DNA from: CAYTSW01 sp964440605
GTDB taxonomy: Bacteria; Planctomycetota; Phycisphaerae; Phycisphaerales; UBA1924
Length of the DNA stretch: 6,230 bases
Assembly (NCBI GenBank): GCA_964440605.1
Contig: CAYTSW010000155.1
Coordinates: 1-6,230, forward strand
Direction of reading: 5' to 3'
Shown: in pieces, positions 1-5,763 of the stretch
How positions within the stretch are numbered: position 1 is the stretch's first letter
Layout: each line of letters starts with the position of its first letter
The notes under the pieces: generated by a model
The model's input: the letters and a program-made list of their open reading frames with translations, nothing else
Databases searched by the model: none
What the model was told of the DNA's origin: nothing
Translations under genes and position numbers: made by a program

Positions 1-2
1 CG

Positions 3-1325
3 ACGGTAAAAGCCGGCGCCTTCTTCCCGATGACGTGCAAGAAGATCATCCGCGCTCAGCACATCGCCCGCTGCGCGCGCCTGCCGCTGCTGTATCTCGT
101 CGACTCCGCCGGCGTCTTCCTGCCGCTCCAGGAAGACGTCTTCCCCGACTACGACGACTTCGGGCGCATCTTCTACAACAACTCCGTGCTCAGCGCCGAG
201 GGCGTGCCGCAGATCGCGGCGATCATGGGCTTCTGCGTCGCGGGCGGCGGCTACCTGCCCGTCCTCTGCGACACCCTGCTCATGACCGAAGGCTCGGGCC
301 TCTACCTCGCCGGCCCCGCGCTCGTCAAAGCCGCCATCGGGCAGGAGGTCACCGACGAAGAGCTCGGCGGCGCGCACATGCACGCTTCCATATCCGGCAC
401 CATCGACTTCCGCGAGCCCGACGACGACTCGTGCATCACCCGCCTGCGATCGCTCGTCGCCAAGCTCGAAGCCGTCCCCCCCGGCGACACCGCGTTCATG
501 AGCGAAGTCCCGAACGAGCCCGAGCGCCCCGCCGCGGATGTCTACGACGTCTTCAACGACAAGCCCGGCGCGCAGTACGACGTGCGCGAGCTGCTGGCGA
601 GCGTCGTTGATGCCGGCTCCGTCGACGAATACCGCGCCGAGTACGGGCAGTCGATCGTCTGCGCGTACGCGCGCATCGGCGGGCGCGCCTGCGGCGTCGT
701 CGCCAACCAGAAGAAGCTCTCCAAGCCCGCCGAGGGCGGCATCCAGATCGGCGGCGTCATCTACCACGACTCGGCCGACAAAGCCGCACGCTTCATCATG
801 GACTGCAACCAGAAGAGCCTGCCCATCCTCTTCGTGCACGACACCACCGGCTTCATGGTCGGCAAGGAGAGCGAGCAGCACGGCATCATCCGCGCCGGCG
901 CCAAGATGGTCAACGCAATGAGCAACACCGTCACGCCCAAGATCGTCCTGATCACCGGGGGCAGCTACGGCGCCGGGAACTACGCCATGTGCGGCCGCGC
1001 CTTCGAGCCCTTCCTTACCTTCGCCTGGCCCGGCTCGCGCTGCGCCGTGATGGGCGCCGCCCAGGCCACGGGCACGCTGGCGATGATCGAAGAACGCAGC
1101 CGCGCGCGCAAGGGCGAGGAGATCGACGAGCAGACCCACAAGCAGATCCTCGAAGCCGTCCGCGCGAGCTACAGCGAGCAGCAGGACATCCGCCACGGCG
1201 CCGCCCGCGGCTGGGTCGACCGCATCATCCAGCCCCACGACACCCGCCGCGAACTCGCCGCGGCGCTCGAACTGACGCGCGACTGGCGGGCCGGACACTT
1301 CCGGACAGGCGTGTTGCAGACATAG
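3..1325 (+). CDS. Acyl-CoA carboxylase beta (carboxyltransferase) subunit, probably methylcrotonyl-CoA carboxylase; 5'-truncated
   Basis: Carboxyltransferase subunit that moves the carboxyl group from biotin to an acyl-CoA in the cytosol. The frame is open to the window edge. The codons before the first ATG (position 30) read TVKAGAFFP, matching the family's conserved TVK-G-(Y/F)(Y/F)P block, so that ATG is internal and roughly 90-100 N-terminal residues are missing. Numbering from that ATG: LVDSAGVFLP (23-32), the N-domain oxyanion loop GFCVAGGGY (67-75), GPALVKAAIG (95-104), ELGGAHMHASISG (111-123), and the C-domain loop GGSYGAGNYAMCGRA (310-324). A segment around 228-245 (KKLSKPAEGGIQIGGVIY) is longer than in classical MCC beta and marks a subfamily I associate with Bacteroidetes and planctomycetes. 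The methylcrotonyl-CoA substrate is inferred from the downstream HMG-CoA lyase and crotonases; another short acyl-CoA is possible. The biotin carboxylase partner is not in the window. Confidence 0.9.
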   Translation, partial: TVKAGAFFPMTCKKIIRAQHIARCARLPLLYLVDSAGVFLPLQEDVFPDYDDFGRIFYNNSVLSAEGVPQIAAIMGFCVAGGGYLPVLCDTLLMTEGSGLYLAGPALVKAAIGQEVTDEELGGAHMHASISGTIDFREPDDDSCITRLRSLVAKLEAVPPGDTAFMSEVPNEPERPAADVYDVFNDKPGAQYDVRELLASVVDAGSVDEYRAEYGQSIVCAYARIGGRACGVVANQKKLSKPAEGGIQIGGVIYHDSADKAARFIMDCNQKSLPILFVHDTTGFMVGKESEQHGIIRAGAKMVNAMSNTVTPKIVLITGGSYGAGNYAMCGRAFEPFLTFAWPGSRCAVMGAAQATGTLAMIEERSRARKGEEIDEQTHKQILEAVRASYSEQQDIRHGAARGWVDRIIQPHDTRRELAAALELTRDWRAGHFRTGVLQT

Positions 1326-1340
1326 GTCTCGATGGTGTTC

Positions 1341-1394
1341 GGGCGCCCCGCACCTCCGTGACCGGGTGCCCCGCTACTCCGAAGGAGAAGCGGG
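1341..1394 (+). other. Two adjacent RNA hairpins between carboxylase and patatin genes (possible terminator or processing element)
   Basis: Two hairpins start 15 nt after the carboxylase stop codon. Hairpin A pairs 1341-1348 (GGGCGCCC) with 1364-1371 (GGGTGCCC) using one G-U pair, and its loop holds a further small CAC/GTG pairing. Hairpin B pairs 1370-1375 (CCCGCT) with 1389-1394 (AGCGGG), then after an A/A mismatch CTCC with GGAG around a GAA loop. A and B share bases 1370-1371, so they cannot both be complete. No T-run follows, so this is not a standard intrinsic terminator; a Rho-independent-like stop without U-tract, mRNA stabilisation or processing are options. The pairing is seen directly; the role is inferred. 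Confidence 0.4.
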
Positions 1395-1505
1395 ACGAGC
1401 GACGCCGAATAGGGCTACGTGTCCCACACCATCGCCCCCGACACCTTGACGCCCGACACCCGACATCGGACAACCTCTTCGCCTCACCATCCAACCGAGG
1501 CGGAG

Positions 1506-1511
1506 AAGGAG
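1506..1511 (+). promoter_or_regulatory. Ribosome binding site of the patatin gene
   Basis: AAGGAG lies 7 nt before the ATG at 1519, a near-ideal Shine-Dalgarno sequence and spacing. It fixes this ATG as the start over the in-frame ATG at 1531. Confidence 0.75.
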
Positions 1512-1518
1512 CCAACCG

Positions 1519-2973
1519 ATGACGGACACCATGGACCTCTACACCGGCGAGGCGACCGTTCAGCGCACGATGGCCGACCTGCGCCGTGAGTTCGGGGCGA
1601 GCGGACAACGCCTCAACATCTCGGACTTGCGGGACGCCGACGGCAACCAGTACGTCGACCTCGTCATGGAGGGCGGCGGCGTGCTCGGCGTCGGGCTCGT
1701 CGGCTTCACCTGGGCGCTCGAGCAGATGGGCGTCCGCTTCGTCAGCGTCGGCGGCACCTCCGCCGGCTCCATCAACGCCCTCCTGCTCGGCGCCGTCGCA
1801 CGCCCCAGCCGACCACGCGCCGAAGCCGTCCTGCGCATCCTCGACGCGCTGGGCAAGCTCAAGGACGGCACGCCCGACAAGAAGAACCCCGGCATGATGC
1901 TCTTCGTCGACGGCGGCGACGACGCGCGCGACCTCGTCATCGACCTCATCCGCCCCCCCGGCATGGGCAAGAACATCCGCCTCGCCCGCGCCCTCTGGCG
2001 CAACGCGGGGGAACTGCTCGACGACTGCGGCATGAACCCGGGCGACGCCTTCCGCGACTGGCTGATCCAGCAGCTCGCGACGCACGGCATCTCCACCACC
2101 GGGCAGCTCCGCGATCGCATGAACGACTGGCCCGAAGGCCTCACCGTCGAGGGCAAGCCAATCAAAAAGGAGGACGACCTGCCCGACGCCAAGCTCAAGA
2201 TCGTCGCGGCGGACATCACGCTCCAGCGCAAAGCCGTCTTCCCCGACGAGGCCTACCTCTACTACCGCAACCCCGAGCGCACCAATCCTGCGCACTACGT
2301 CCGCGCCTCGATGTCCGTGCCGTACTTCTTTCATCCCATGCGCCTCGACAAACACCCCAACGGCGCCACCGCGCGCGAGAACTGGCGCAAGCTCGACTAC
2401 TTCGGCCGCATCCCCGAGGAGATCGTCTTCGTCGACGGCGGGATTATCTCCAACTTCCCCATCAGCCTCTTCCACGCCCACGACAAGGTGCCGCGCTGGC
2501 CCACGTTCGGCGCCAAGCTCGGCCTGCCCGTCGACCAGTTCCGTGACGCCAGCGACCCGGTGAAGCTCGCGATGGCGATGTTCGGCCTCTCGCGTCAGGC
2601 CGCCGACCGCGACTTCCTCAACGAGAACCCCGACTACCGCCACCTCGTGGCGCACATCGACACCGGCGCCGTCAACTGGCTCAACTTCAAGCTGGGCGAC
2701 GATGAGAAGATGTCGCTGTTCTCCAACGGCGTGCTGGCCGCGGCCAAGCTGCTGCGCCGATTTAACTGGGACCGCTACAAGCAGATCCGCGCCGCGACAG
2801 CCGAGGCCGCCGGCGCCTCGGGCGATGCACGCGCGACCGCGCCCCGACCACGCAAGAAGGCAAGCCGAAAGAAGACGACCTCGAAGAAGACCAGCAAAAA
2901 GAAGACCACCACGAAGAAGAGCGGCAAGAAGAAGACCACCACGAAGAAGAGCGGCCGCACGAAGAAGACGTGA
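1519..2973 (+). CDS. Patatin-like phospholipase with lysine-rich C-terminal tail
   Basis: Predicted serine acyl hydrolase of the patatin family (Ser-Asp dyad), 484 residues, acting on phospholipids or other acyl esters. Domain signatures in order: oxyanion block EGGGVLGVGLVGF (51-63), nucleophile elbow GTSAG (79-83, Ser81), the conserved RASMSVPYFF block (262-271), and DGG (306-308, Asp306) followed by IISNFPI. All catalytic elements are present. The usual basic residue in the GGGx(K/R)G loop is Leu56, a variant that also occurs in other patatins. There is no signal peptide or membrane segment, so the enzyme is probably cytosolic. Residues about 446-484 form a low-complexity tail with 18 lysines in 39 residues, plus Thr/Ser, resembling histone H1-like tails. 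The gene lies between carboxylase and HMG-CoA lyase genes with 49 nt to the next start. A link to leucine catabolism is unproven; the natural substrate is unknown. Confidence 0.88.
   Translation: MTDTMDLYTGEATVQRTMADLRREFGASGQRLNISDLRDADGNQYVDLVMEGGGVLGVGLVGFTWALEQMGVRFVSVGGTSAGSINALLLGAVARPSRPRAEAVLRILDALGKLKDGTPDKKNPGMMLFVDGGDDARDLVIDLIRPPGMGKNIRLARALWRNAGELLDDCGMNPGDAFRDWLIQQLATHGISTTGQLRDRMNDWPEGLTVEGKPIKKEDDLPDAKLKIVAADITLQRKAVFPDEAYLYYRNPERTNPAHYVRASMSVPYFFHPMRLDKHPNGATARENWRKLDYFGRIPEEIVFVDGGIISNFPISLFHAHDKVPRWPTFGAKLGLPVDQFRDASDPVKLAMAMFGLSRQAADRDFLNENPDYRHLVAHIDTGAVNWLNFKLGDDEKMSLFSNGVLAAAKLLRRFNWDRYKQIRAATAEAAGASGDARATAPRPRKKASRKKTTSKKTSKKKTTTKKSGKKKTTTKKSGRTKKT
2896..2955 (+). repeat. 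30-bp tandem repeat (two copies) encoding the patatin tail
   Basis: Copies 2896-2925 and 2926-2955 are directly adjacent and differ at one base (2898 A, 2928 G, synonymous). Each encodes the decapeptide KKKTTTKKSG (residues 460-469 and 470-479). Degenerate versions of the unit precede and follow it. The stretch is purine-rich on this strand (AAG lysine codons) and stands out from the GC-rich background. Such repeats expand and contract by slippage, so copy number may vary between strains. Confidence 0.9.
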
Positions 2974-3010
2974 ACCCCGCGTCGCCGCGGCATCCGCACC
3001 GCCCACTCGC

Positions 3011-3016
3011 TAGGCT
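3011..3016 (+). promoter_or_regulatory. Possible -10 element just upstream of HMG-CoA lyase
   Basis: TAGGCT fits the TAnnnT pattern of a sigma-70 -10 box and ends 6 nt before the ATG at 3023. No convincing -35 box is seen. If used, transcription would start at or within a few bases of the start codon and give a leaderless mRNA, which would agree with the absence of a Shine-Dalgarno sequence here. A small GC hairpin (2977-2990, CCGCG/CGCGG stem with 4-nt loop) follows the patatin stop and could separate the units. Weak evidence. Confidence 0.3.
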
Positions 3017-3022
3017 TTCGTG

Positions 3023-4030
3023 ATGCCCGAACGCGTGCGCATCACCGACGTCTCGCCTCGCGACGGCCTCCAGAACGAGCCGGCGCCCATCGACACGCGC
3101 GACAAGATCAACCTCATCGAACGACTCGCGGTGACAGGCGTGGACGAAATCGAGCTCACCAGCTTCGTCTCGCCCAAGTGGGTCCCGCAGCTCGCCGACG
3201 CCGAGGATGTCGTCGGGGCGATCGCCGAGTTCGCCGAGGGCGTCCGTCTGGTCGCGGGCGAGTTGCCGCGCGGCGTGGGCAGGCAAGGCCGCGCGGCGCT
3301 CCCGGTCTTCAGCGTGCTTGTGCCCAACGAAACAGGCTTCGAGCGCGCGCTCGCGGCACACGAGAGCGGTCTGCCGCTGAAGATCGCTCTCTTCGCCTCG
3401 GCCTCCGAGACCTTCAGCCAGAAGAACACCAACGGCTCGATCGACCAGGTGCTCGAGCGCTTCACGCCCATCCTGCCGCGCGCCCGCGAGGCGGAGATGC
3501 CCGTGCGGCTGTACGTCTCGTGCGCCATCGCCTGCCCCTTCGAGGGCCCGATCGCGCCCGAGCGGGTGCGCGACGTCTGCGACCGTCTGCTCGCCCTCGC
3601 TCACAACGCCGGTTTCACCGACGACGACCCGCCCGAGCTCGACCTGGCCGACACCATCGGCGTGGCCCACCCGGACGAGATCGCCGCGCTGATGGGCGTC
3701 TTCTCCGACGACGAGCGCGCGAAGCTGACGCTGCACCTCCACGACACCCACGGCCGCGCCGCCGCCTGCGTCTCGACCGCGCTCGGTCTCGGCGTCCGCT
3801 CCTTCGACGGCGCCGCCTCCGGCCTCGGCGGGTGCCCCTACGCCTCGACCGACGGGCAACGCGCCCCGGGCAACATCGCGACCGAACTGCTCGTGCGCAC
3901 CGTCCACGACGCTGGGTACGCGACCTCCGTCGACGAGGCGCTGCTCGAGGAAGCCGGCGCCTTCGCCGCCGGGCTCGTTGCGCGTGACGCGCAGGGCGGT
4001 GACGGCTCCAATGGGAACGACCCGGCGTGA
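3023..4030 (+). CDS. Hydroxymethylglutaryl-CoA lyase
   Basis: Cleaves 3-hydroxy-3-methylglutaryl-CoA to acetoacetate and acetyl-CoA, the last step of leucine breakdown. It is a 335-residue cytosolic TIM-barrel enzyme, slightly longer than the usual ~300. Family motifs: SPRDGLQNE (11-19; Arg13 catalytic, Asp14 metal ligand), ELTSFVSPKWVPQLADA (44-60), FSQKNTN (131-137), CAIACPFEG (168-175 region), DTIGVAHP (210-217), metal-binding histidines in LHLHDTHG (His238 and His240), and the active-site loop GLGGCPYA with catalytic Cys271. After GGCPYA the chain reads STDGQRAPGN, about four residues longer than the corresponding loop of human and classical bacterial enzymes. The ATG at 3023 is preferred; a GTG at 3020 would add only one residue. 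No Shine-Dalgarno is seen. The stop overlaps the next gene's GTG by 4 bp (GTGA), so the two are probably translationally coupled. The tail after about 318 (RDAQGGDGSNGNDPA) is probably disordered. Confidence 0.95.
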   Translation: MPERVRITDVSPRDGLQNEPAPIDTRDKINLIERLAVTGVDEIELTSFVSPKWVPQLADAEDVVGAIAEFAEGVRLVAGELPRGVGRQGRAALPVFSVLVPNETGFERALAAHESGLPLKIALFASASETFSQKNTNGSIDQVLERFTPILPRAREAEMPVRLYVSCAIACPFEGPIAPERVRDVCDRLLALAHNAGFTDDDPPELDLADTIGVAHPDEIAALMGVFSDDERAKLTLHLHDTHGRAAACVSTALGLGVRSFDGAASGLGGCPYASTDGQRAPGNIATELLVRTVHDAGYATSVDEALLEEAGAFAAGLVARDAQGGDGSNGNDPA

Positions 4031-4782
4031 TCCGCACCCACCACCACGGCTCGACGCTGCCGGGCGTCGCCGAGATCATTCTCGACCGCCCCGACAAGCG
4101 CAACGCCCTCACCGCCGACGCGCTGGTCGACCTGGCCGATGCCGCGGTCGAGCTCGACGCGCGCGACGACGTACGGGTCATCCTGCTGCGGGGCGAAGGG
4201 CGCGTCTTCTGCGCAGGCTTCGACCTGCCCGCGGCTCTCGCCGACGCCGACGAGCTCCGCGCCATGCTGCGCGGGCTGTCCCGCGCCGTGCGCACGCTCC
4301 GCCGCGCGTCGGTCCCGGTGGTGATCGCCGCCCACGGCGCGGCGATCGCCGGCGGCTGCGCGCTGCTCGGCGGGGCGGACCTCGTCATCACCAACACCGA
4401 CGCCAAGTTGGGCTACCCGGTCGTCCGCATCGGCATCAGCCCCGCCGTCACCGCCCCGGCGCTGCTGCTGGCCCTCGGGATGGGGCCCACGCGAGCCAGG
4501 CTGCTCGACCCCGACCTCATCACGGGCGCACGGGCGCGGGAGCTCGGGCTGGTGCACAAGGCCGTCGAGTCTGTGGAGGACGTCATCCCACGCGCCCAGC
4601 TCGAAGCCGCGGCCTCCGCCAGGAAGCCGCCCGCCGCCATGGCCGCGACCAAGCGATGGATGAACGAGATCGAGGGCACGCTCGACGACAACGCCTTCGC
4701 CCGGGCGCTCGACGCGAGCCTGTCGCTCATCGGCGAACTCGAGGAACGCGAACTGCTCGCCCGCGCGCTCGGATCAGGGTAA
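4027..4782 (+). CDS. Crotonase-fold (enoyl-CoA hydratase/isomerase family) protein lacking both canonical catalytic glutamates
   Basis: 251-residue member of the crotonase superfamily, normal length. Seen: LDRPDKRNALT (19-29), first oxyanion-hole segment FCAGFDL (61-67), second segment HGAAIAGGC (103-111), then the KLGYPVVRIGISPAV block (127-141). CoA-thioester binding looks intact. In rat crotonase the catalytic glutamates are Glu144 (GGGCE) and Glu164 (QPE). Here these positions are Ala112 (GGCA) and Val132 (YPV), so ordinary hydration of a double bond is not expected. It could be an isomerase, hydrolase or decarboxylase using another residue, or a non-catalytic partner of the next gene's product. 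It starts with GTG inside the stop of the lyase gene; no good Shine-Dalgarno is visible, consistent with coupled translation. Context suggests a role with leucine-derived acyl-CoAs, but the substrate is unknown. Confidence 0.88.
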   Translation: MIRTHHHGSTLPGVAEIILDRPDKRNALTADALVDLADAAVELDARDDVRVILLRGEGRVFCAGFDLPAALADADELRAMLRGLSRAVRTLRRASVPVVIAAHGAAIAGGCALLGGADLVITNTDAKLGYPVVRIGISPAVTAPALLLALGMGPTRARLLDPDLITGARARELGLVHKAVESVEDVIPRAQLEAAASARKPPAAMAATKRWMNEIEGTLDDNAFARALDASLSLIGELEERELLARALGSG

Positions 4783-4787
4783 GCCCG

Positions 4788-4793
4788 TATGCT
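4788..4793 (+). promoter_or_regulatory. Possible -10 element upstream of the second crotonase gene
   Basis: TATGCT (TAnnnT type) lies just after the stop of the preceding gene and 50 nt before the chosen GTG start. No recognisable -35 box is present at the expected distance, so it may only be a weak internal promoter or chance. Confidence 0.25.
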
Positions 4794-4832
4794 GCATGCC
4801 TTCTGTCCGCTCTCTGACCCGGACGACTGACC

Positions 4833-4839
4833 GAGGAGG
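4833..4839 (+). promoter_or_regulatory. Ribosome binding site deciding the start of the second crotonase gene
   Basis: GAGGAGG precedes the GTG at 4844 by 4 nt, somewhat short but a very strong anti-16S match. It argues for the GTG start over the in-frame ATG at 4796, which would add 16 residues (PSVRSLTRTTDRGG type) with no family homology and has no Shine-Dalgarno. Confidence 0.65.
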
Positions 4840-4843
4840 ACCT

Positions 4844-5590
4844 GTGACGGAACTGGCGACGCTCCAAGTCGACGACCGCATCGCACGCCTGATTATCAAT
4901 CGCCCCGACAAGCGCAACGCGCTGTCGGTCGACCTCCTCGAGGCCCTGCTCGCGCGGGCCGACGAGTTGCGACGGATGAACACGGTGTCGGTAGTCGTGC
5001 TGGCCGGCGCGGGCGGCGTCTTCTGCGCCGGGATGGACCTCAAAGCCGTCCTCAAGGAGCCCGGCGCGCCGTTGAAACTTCTTTCCGCCATCGCCGAGCT
5101 GACCATCAGGCTCCGAACGCTGCCCAAGGTGGTCATCGCGGACGTGCGCGGAGCCGCCATCGGCGGGGGCTGCGGGCTCGCGACCGTCTGCGACATCTCC
5201 GTCACCCATCCCGAAGCCAAGCTCGGTTTCCCGGAGGTGGATTTGGGCGTGTGCCCCGCGGTCGTCGCCCCGTGGCTGGTTCAGGCCGTCGGCCCCAGCC
5301 GGGCCCGGCGCATCCTCATGGAGGGGGGCACGATGTCGGGCCAGCGTGCGGCAGAGGTGGGTATCGTCGGCGCCTGCGTGCCGAAGGACGAGCAGAACGG
5401 TCACGTGGAGGCGCTGGTCGCCCGCATCGCGGAGGCCGGCCCTCGGGCGCTGGCCGAGACCAAGCGTCTGCTCAATGACCTGGAGGCGCAGAACGTCTAC
5501 GACGCCGTCCGGCGCGGCGCGAAGGTCTCGGCGGACGTGATCGCGGGCGAAGAGGCGCAGTCGAGGCTCTCGCGCCTCTTTGGTTCCTGA
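4844..5590 (+). CDS. Enoyl-CoA hydratase/isomerase family protein, candidate methylglutaconyl-CoA hydratase (LiuC-like)
   Basis: 248-residue crotonase-fold enzyme, candidate for hydrating 3-methylglutaconyl-CoA to HMG-CoA, the step just before the lyase encoded upstream. Seen: NRPDKRNALS (19-28), oxyanion segment FCAGMDL (60-66), second segment RGAAIGGGCG (102-111), and the KLGFPEVDLGVCPAVVAPW block (126-144). The Glu164-equivalent of crotonase is kept (Glu131 in FPEV). The Glu144-equivalent is Gly111, as I recall for Pseudomonas LiuC-type hydratases, which also share the E-V-x-(I/L)-G-x-x-PAV-xx-P pattern. The start is the GTG with a strong upstream ribosome binding site. It lies 61 nt after the first crotonase gene, to which it is clearly paralogous (same motif order and a shared PDKRNAL core), indicating an old tandem duplication. 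The general enoyl-CoA hydratase family is certain; the specific substrate is inferred from context. Confidence 0.92.
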   Translation: MTELATLQVDDRIARLIINRPDKRNALSVDLLEALLARADELRRMNTVSVVVLAGAGGVFCAGMDLKAVLKEPGAPLKLLSAIAELTIRLRTLPKVVIADVRGAAIGGGCGLATVCDISVTHPEAKLGFPEVDLGVCPAVVAPWLVQAVGPSRARRILMEGGTMSGQRAAEVGIVGACVPKDEQNGHVEALVARIAEAGPRALAETKRLLNDLEAQNVYDAVRRGAKVSADVIAGEEAQSRLSRLFGS

Positions 5591-5675
5591 TGGGCGACCG
5601 CGGGGCGGGGTGTGGTTCTGTTAGCATGTCGTTTGTACAGGCCCGCGCGGGAGCGCTGGGAAACGGCGTAACGCT

Positions 5676-5699
5676 CGCACGCCGCGGCTTCGGTGTGCG
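5676..5699 (+). other. Strong hairpin between crotonase gene and STAS promoter
   Basis: A 9-bp stem (CGCACGCCG at 5676-5684 with CGGTGTGCG at 5691-5699, one G-U pair) closes a 6-nt loop. It sits 86 nt after the crotonase stop and directly upstream of the -35 box at 5707. There is no T-run after it, so its use as a terminator is uncertain; it may end the leucine operon or be a regulatory site. A perfect 10-bp palindrome, CCCGCGCGGG, lies nearby at 5642-5651. Confidence 0.35.
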
Positions 5700-5706
5700 T
5701 CGCCTG

Positions 5707-5736
5707 TTGACTTGGCTTTCACACTTCGGCTAGCGT
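5707..5736 (+). promoter_or_regulatory. Putative sigma-70 promoter of the STAS gene
   Basis: TTGACT (5707-5712), an 18-nt spacer and TAGCGT (5731-5736) form the best housekeeping-type promoter in the window. A start near 5743 would leave a leader of about 20 nt carrying the ribosome binding site AGGAGG (5750-5755). This suggests that the STAS gene is transcribed separately from the metabolic genes. Confidence 0.5.
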
Positions 5737-5749
5737 TCGCCGCTCTTCG

Positions 5750-5755
5750 AGGAGG
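5750..5755 (+). promoter_or_regulatory. Ribosome binding site of the STAS gene
   Basis: AGGAGG with an 8-nt gap to the ATG at 5764. It rules out the in-frame GTG at 5755, whose first base is the last base of this site. Confidence 0.75.
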
Positions 5756-5763
5756 TGCCCCGG

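Noticed and set aside
1446..1474. TTGACG as a -35 box for a patatin promoter
   Set aside because: No acceptable -10 hexamer is found 16-18 nt downstream (GACAAC is the nearest).
1358..1522. 54-codon frame from a GTG whose stop overlaps the patatin ATG (ATGA)
   Set aside because: The overlap looks operon-like, but there is no ribosome binding site, the frame runs through both hairpins, and the Arg/His/Pro-rich product looks non-coding.
1953..1959. Run of seven C as a possible frameshift site in the patatin gene
   Set aside because: The reading frame is intact on both sides and the protein motifs continue in the same frame.
1225..3006. Long open frame on the minus strand (593 codons) opposite the patatin gene
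   Set aside because: Its composition (Ala/Gly/Val/Asp/Arg-rich, no motifs) is typical of antisense frames in GC-rich genes, and the + strand frame carries full patatin catalytic motifs.
2762..3907. Long minus-strand open frame opposite the HMG-CoA lyase gene
   Set aside because: It is antisense to unambiguous HMG-CoA lyase and patatin-tail codons, with low-complexity product and no family motif.
5622..5627. TAGCAT as an additional promoter in the gap before the STAS gene
   Set aside because: No -35 box lies at the right distance, and the TTGACT/TAGCGT pair closer to the gene is much better.
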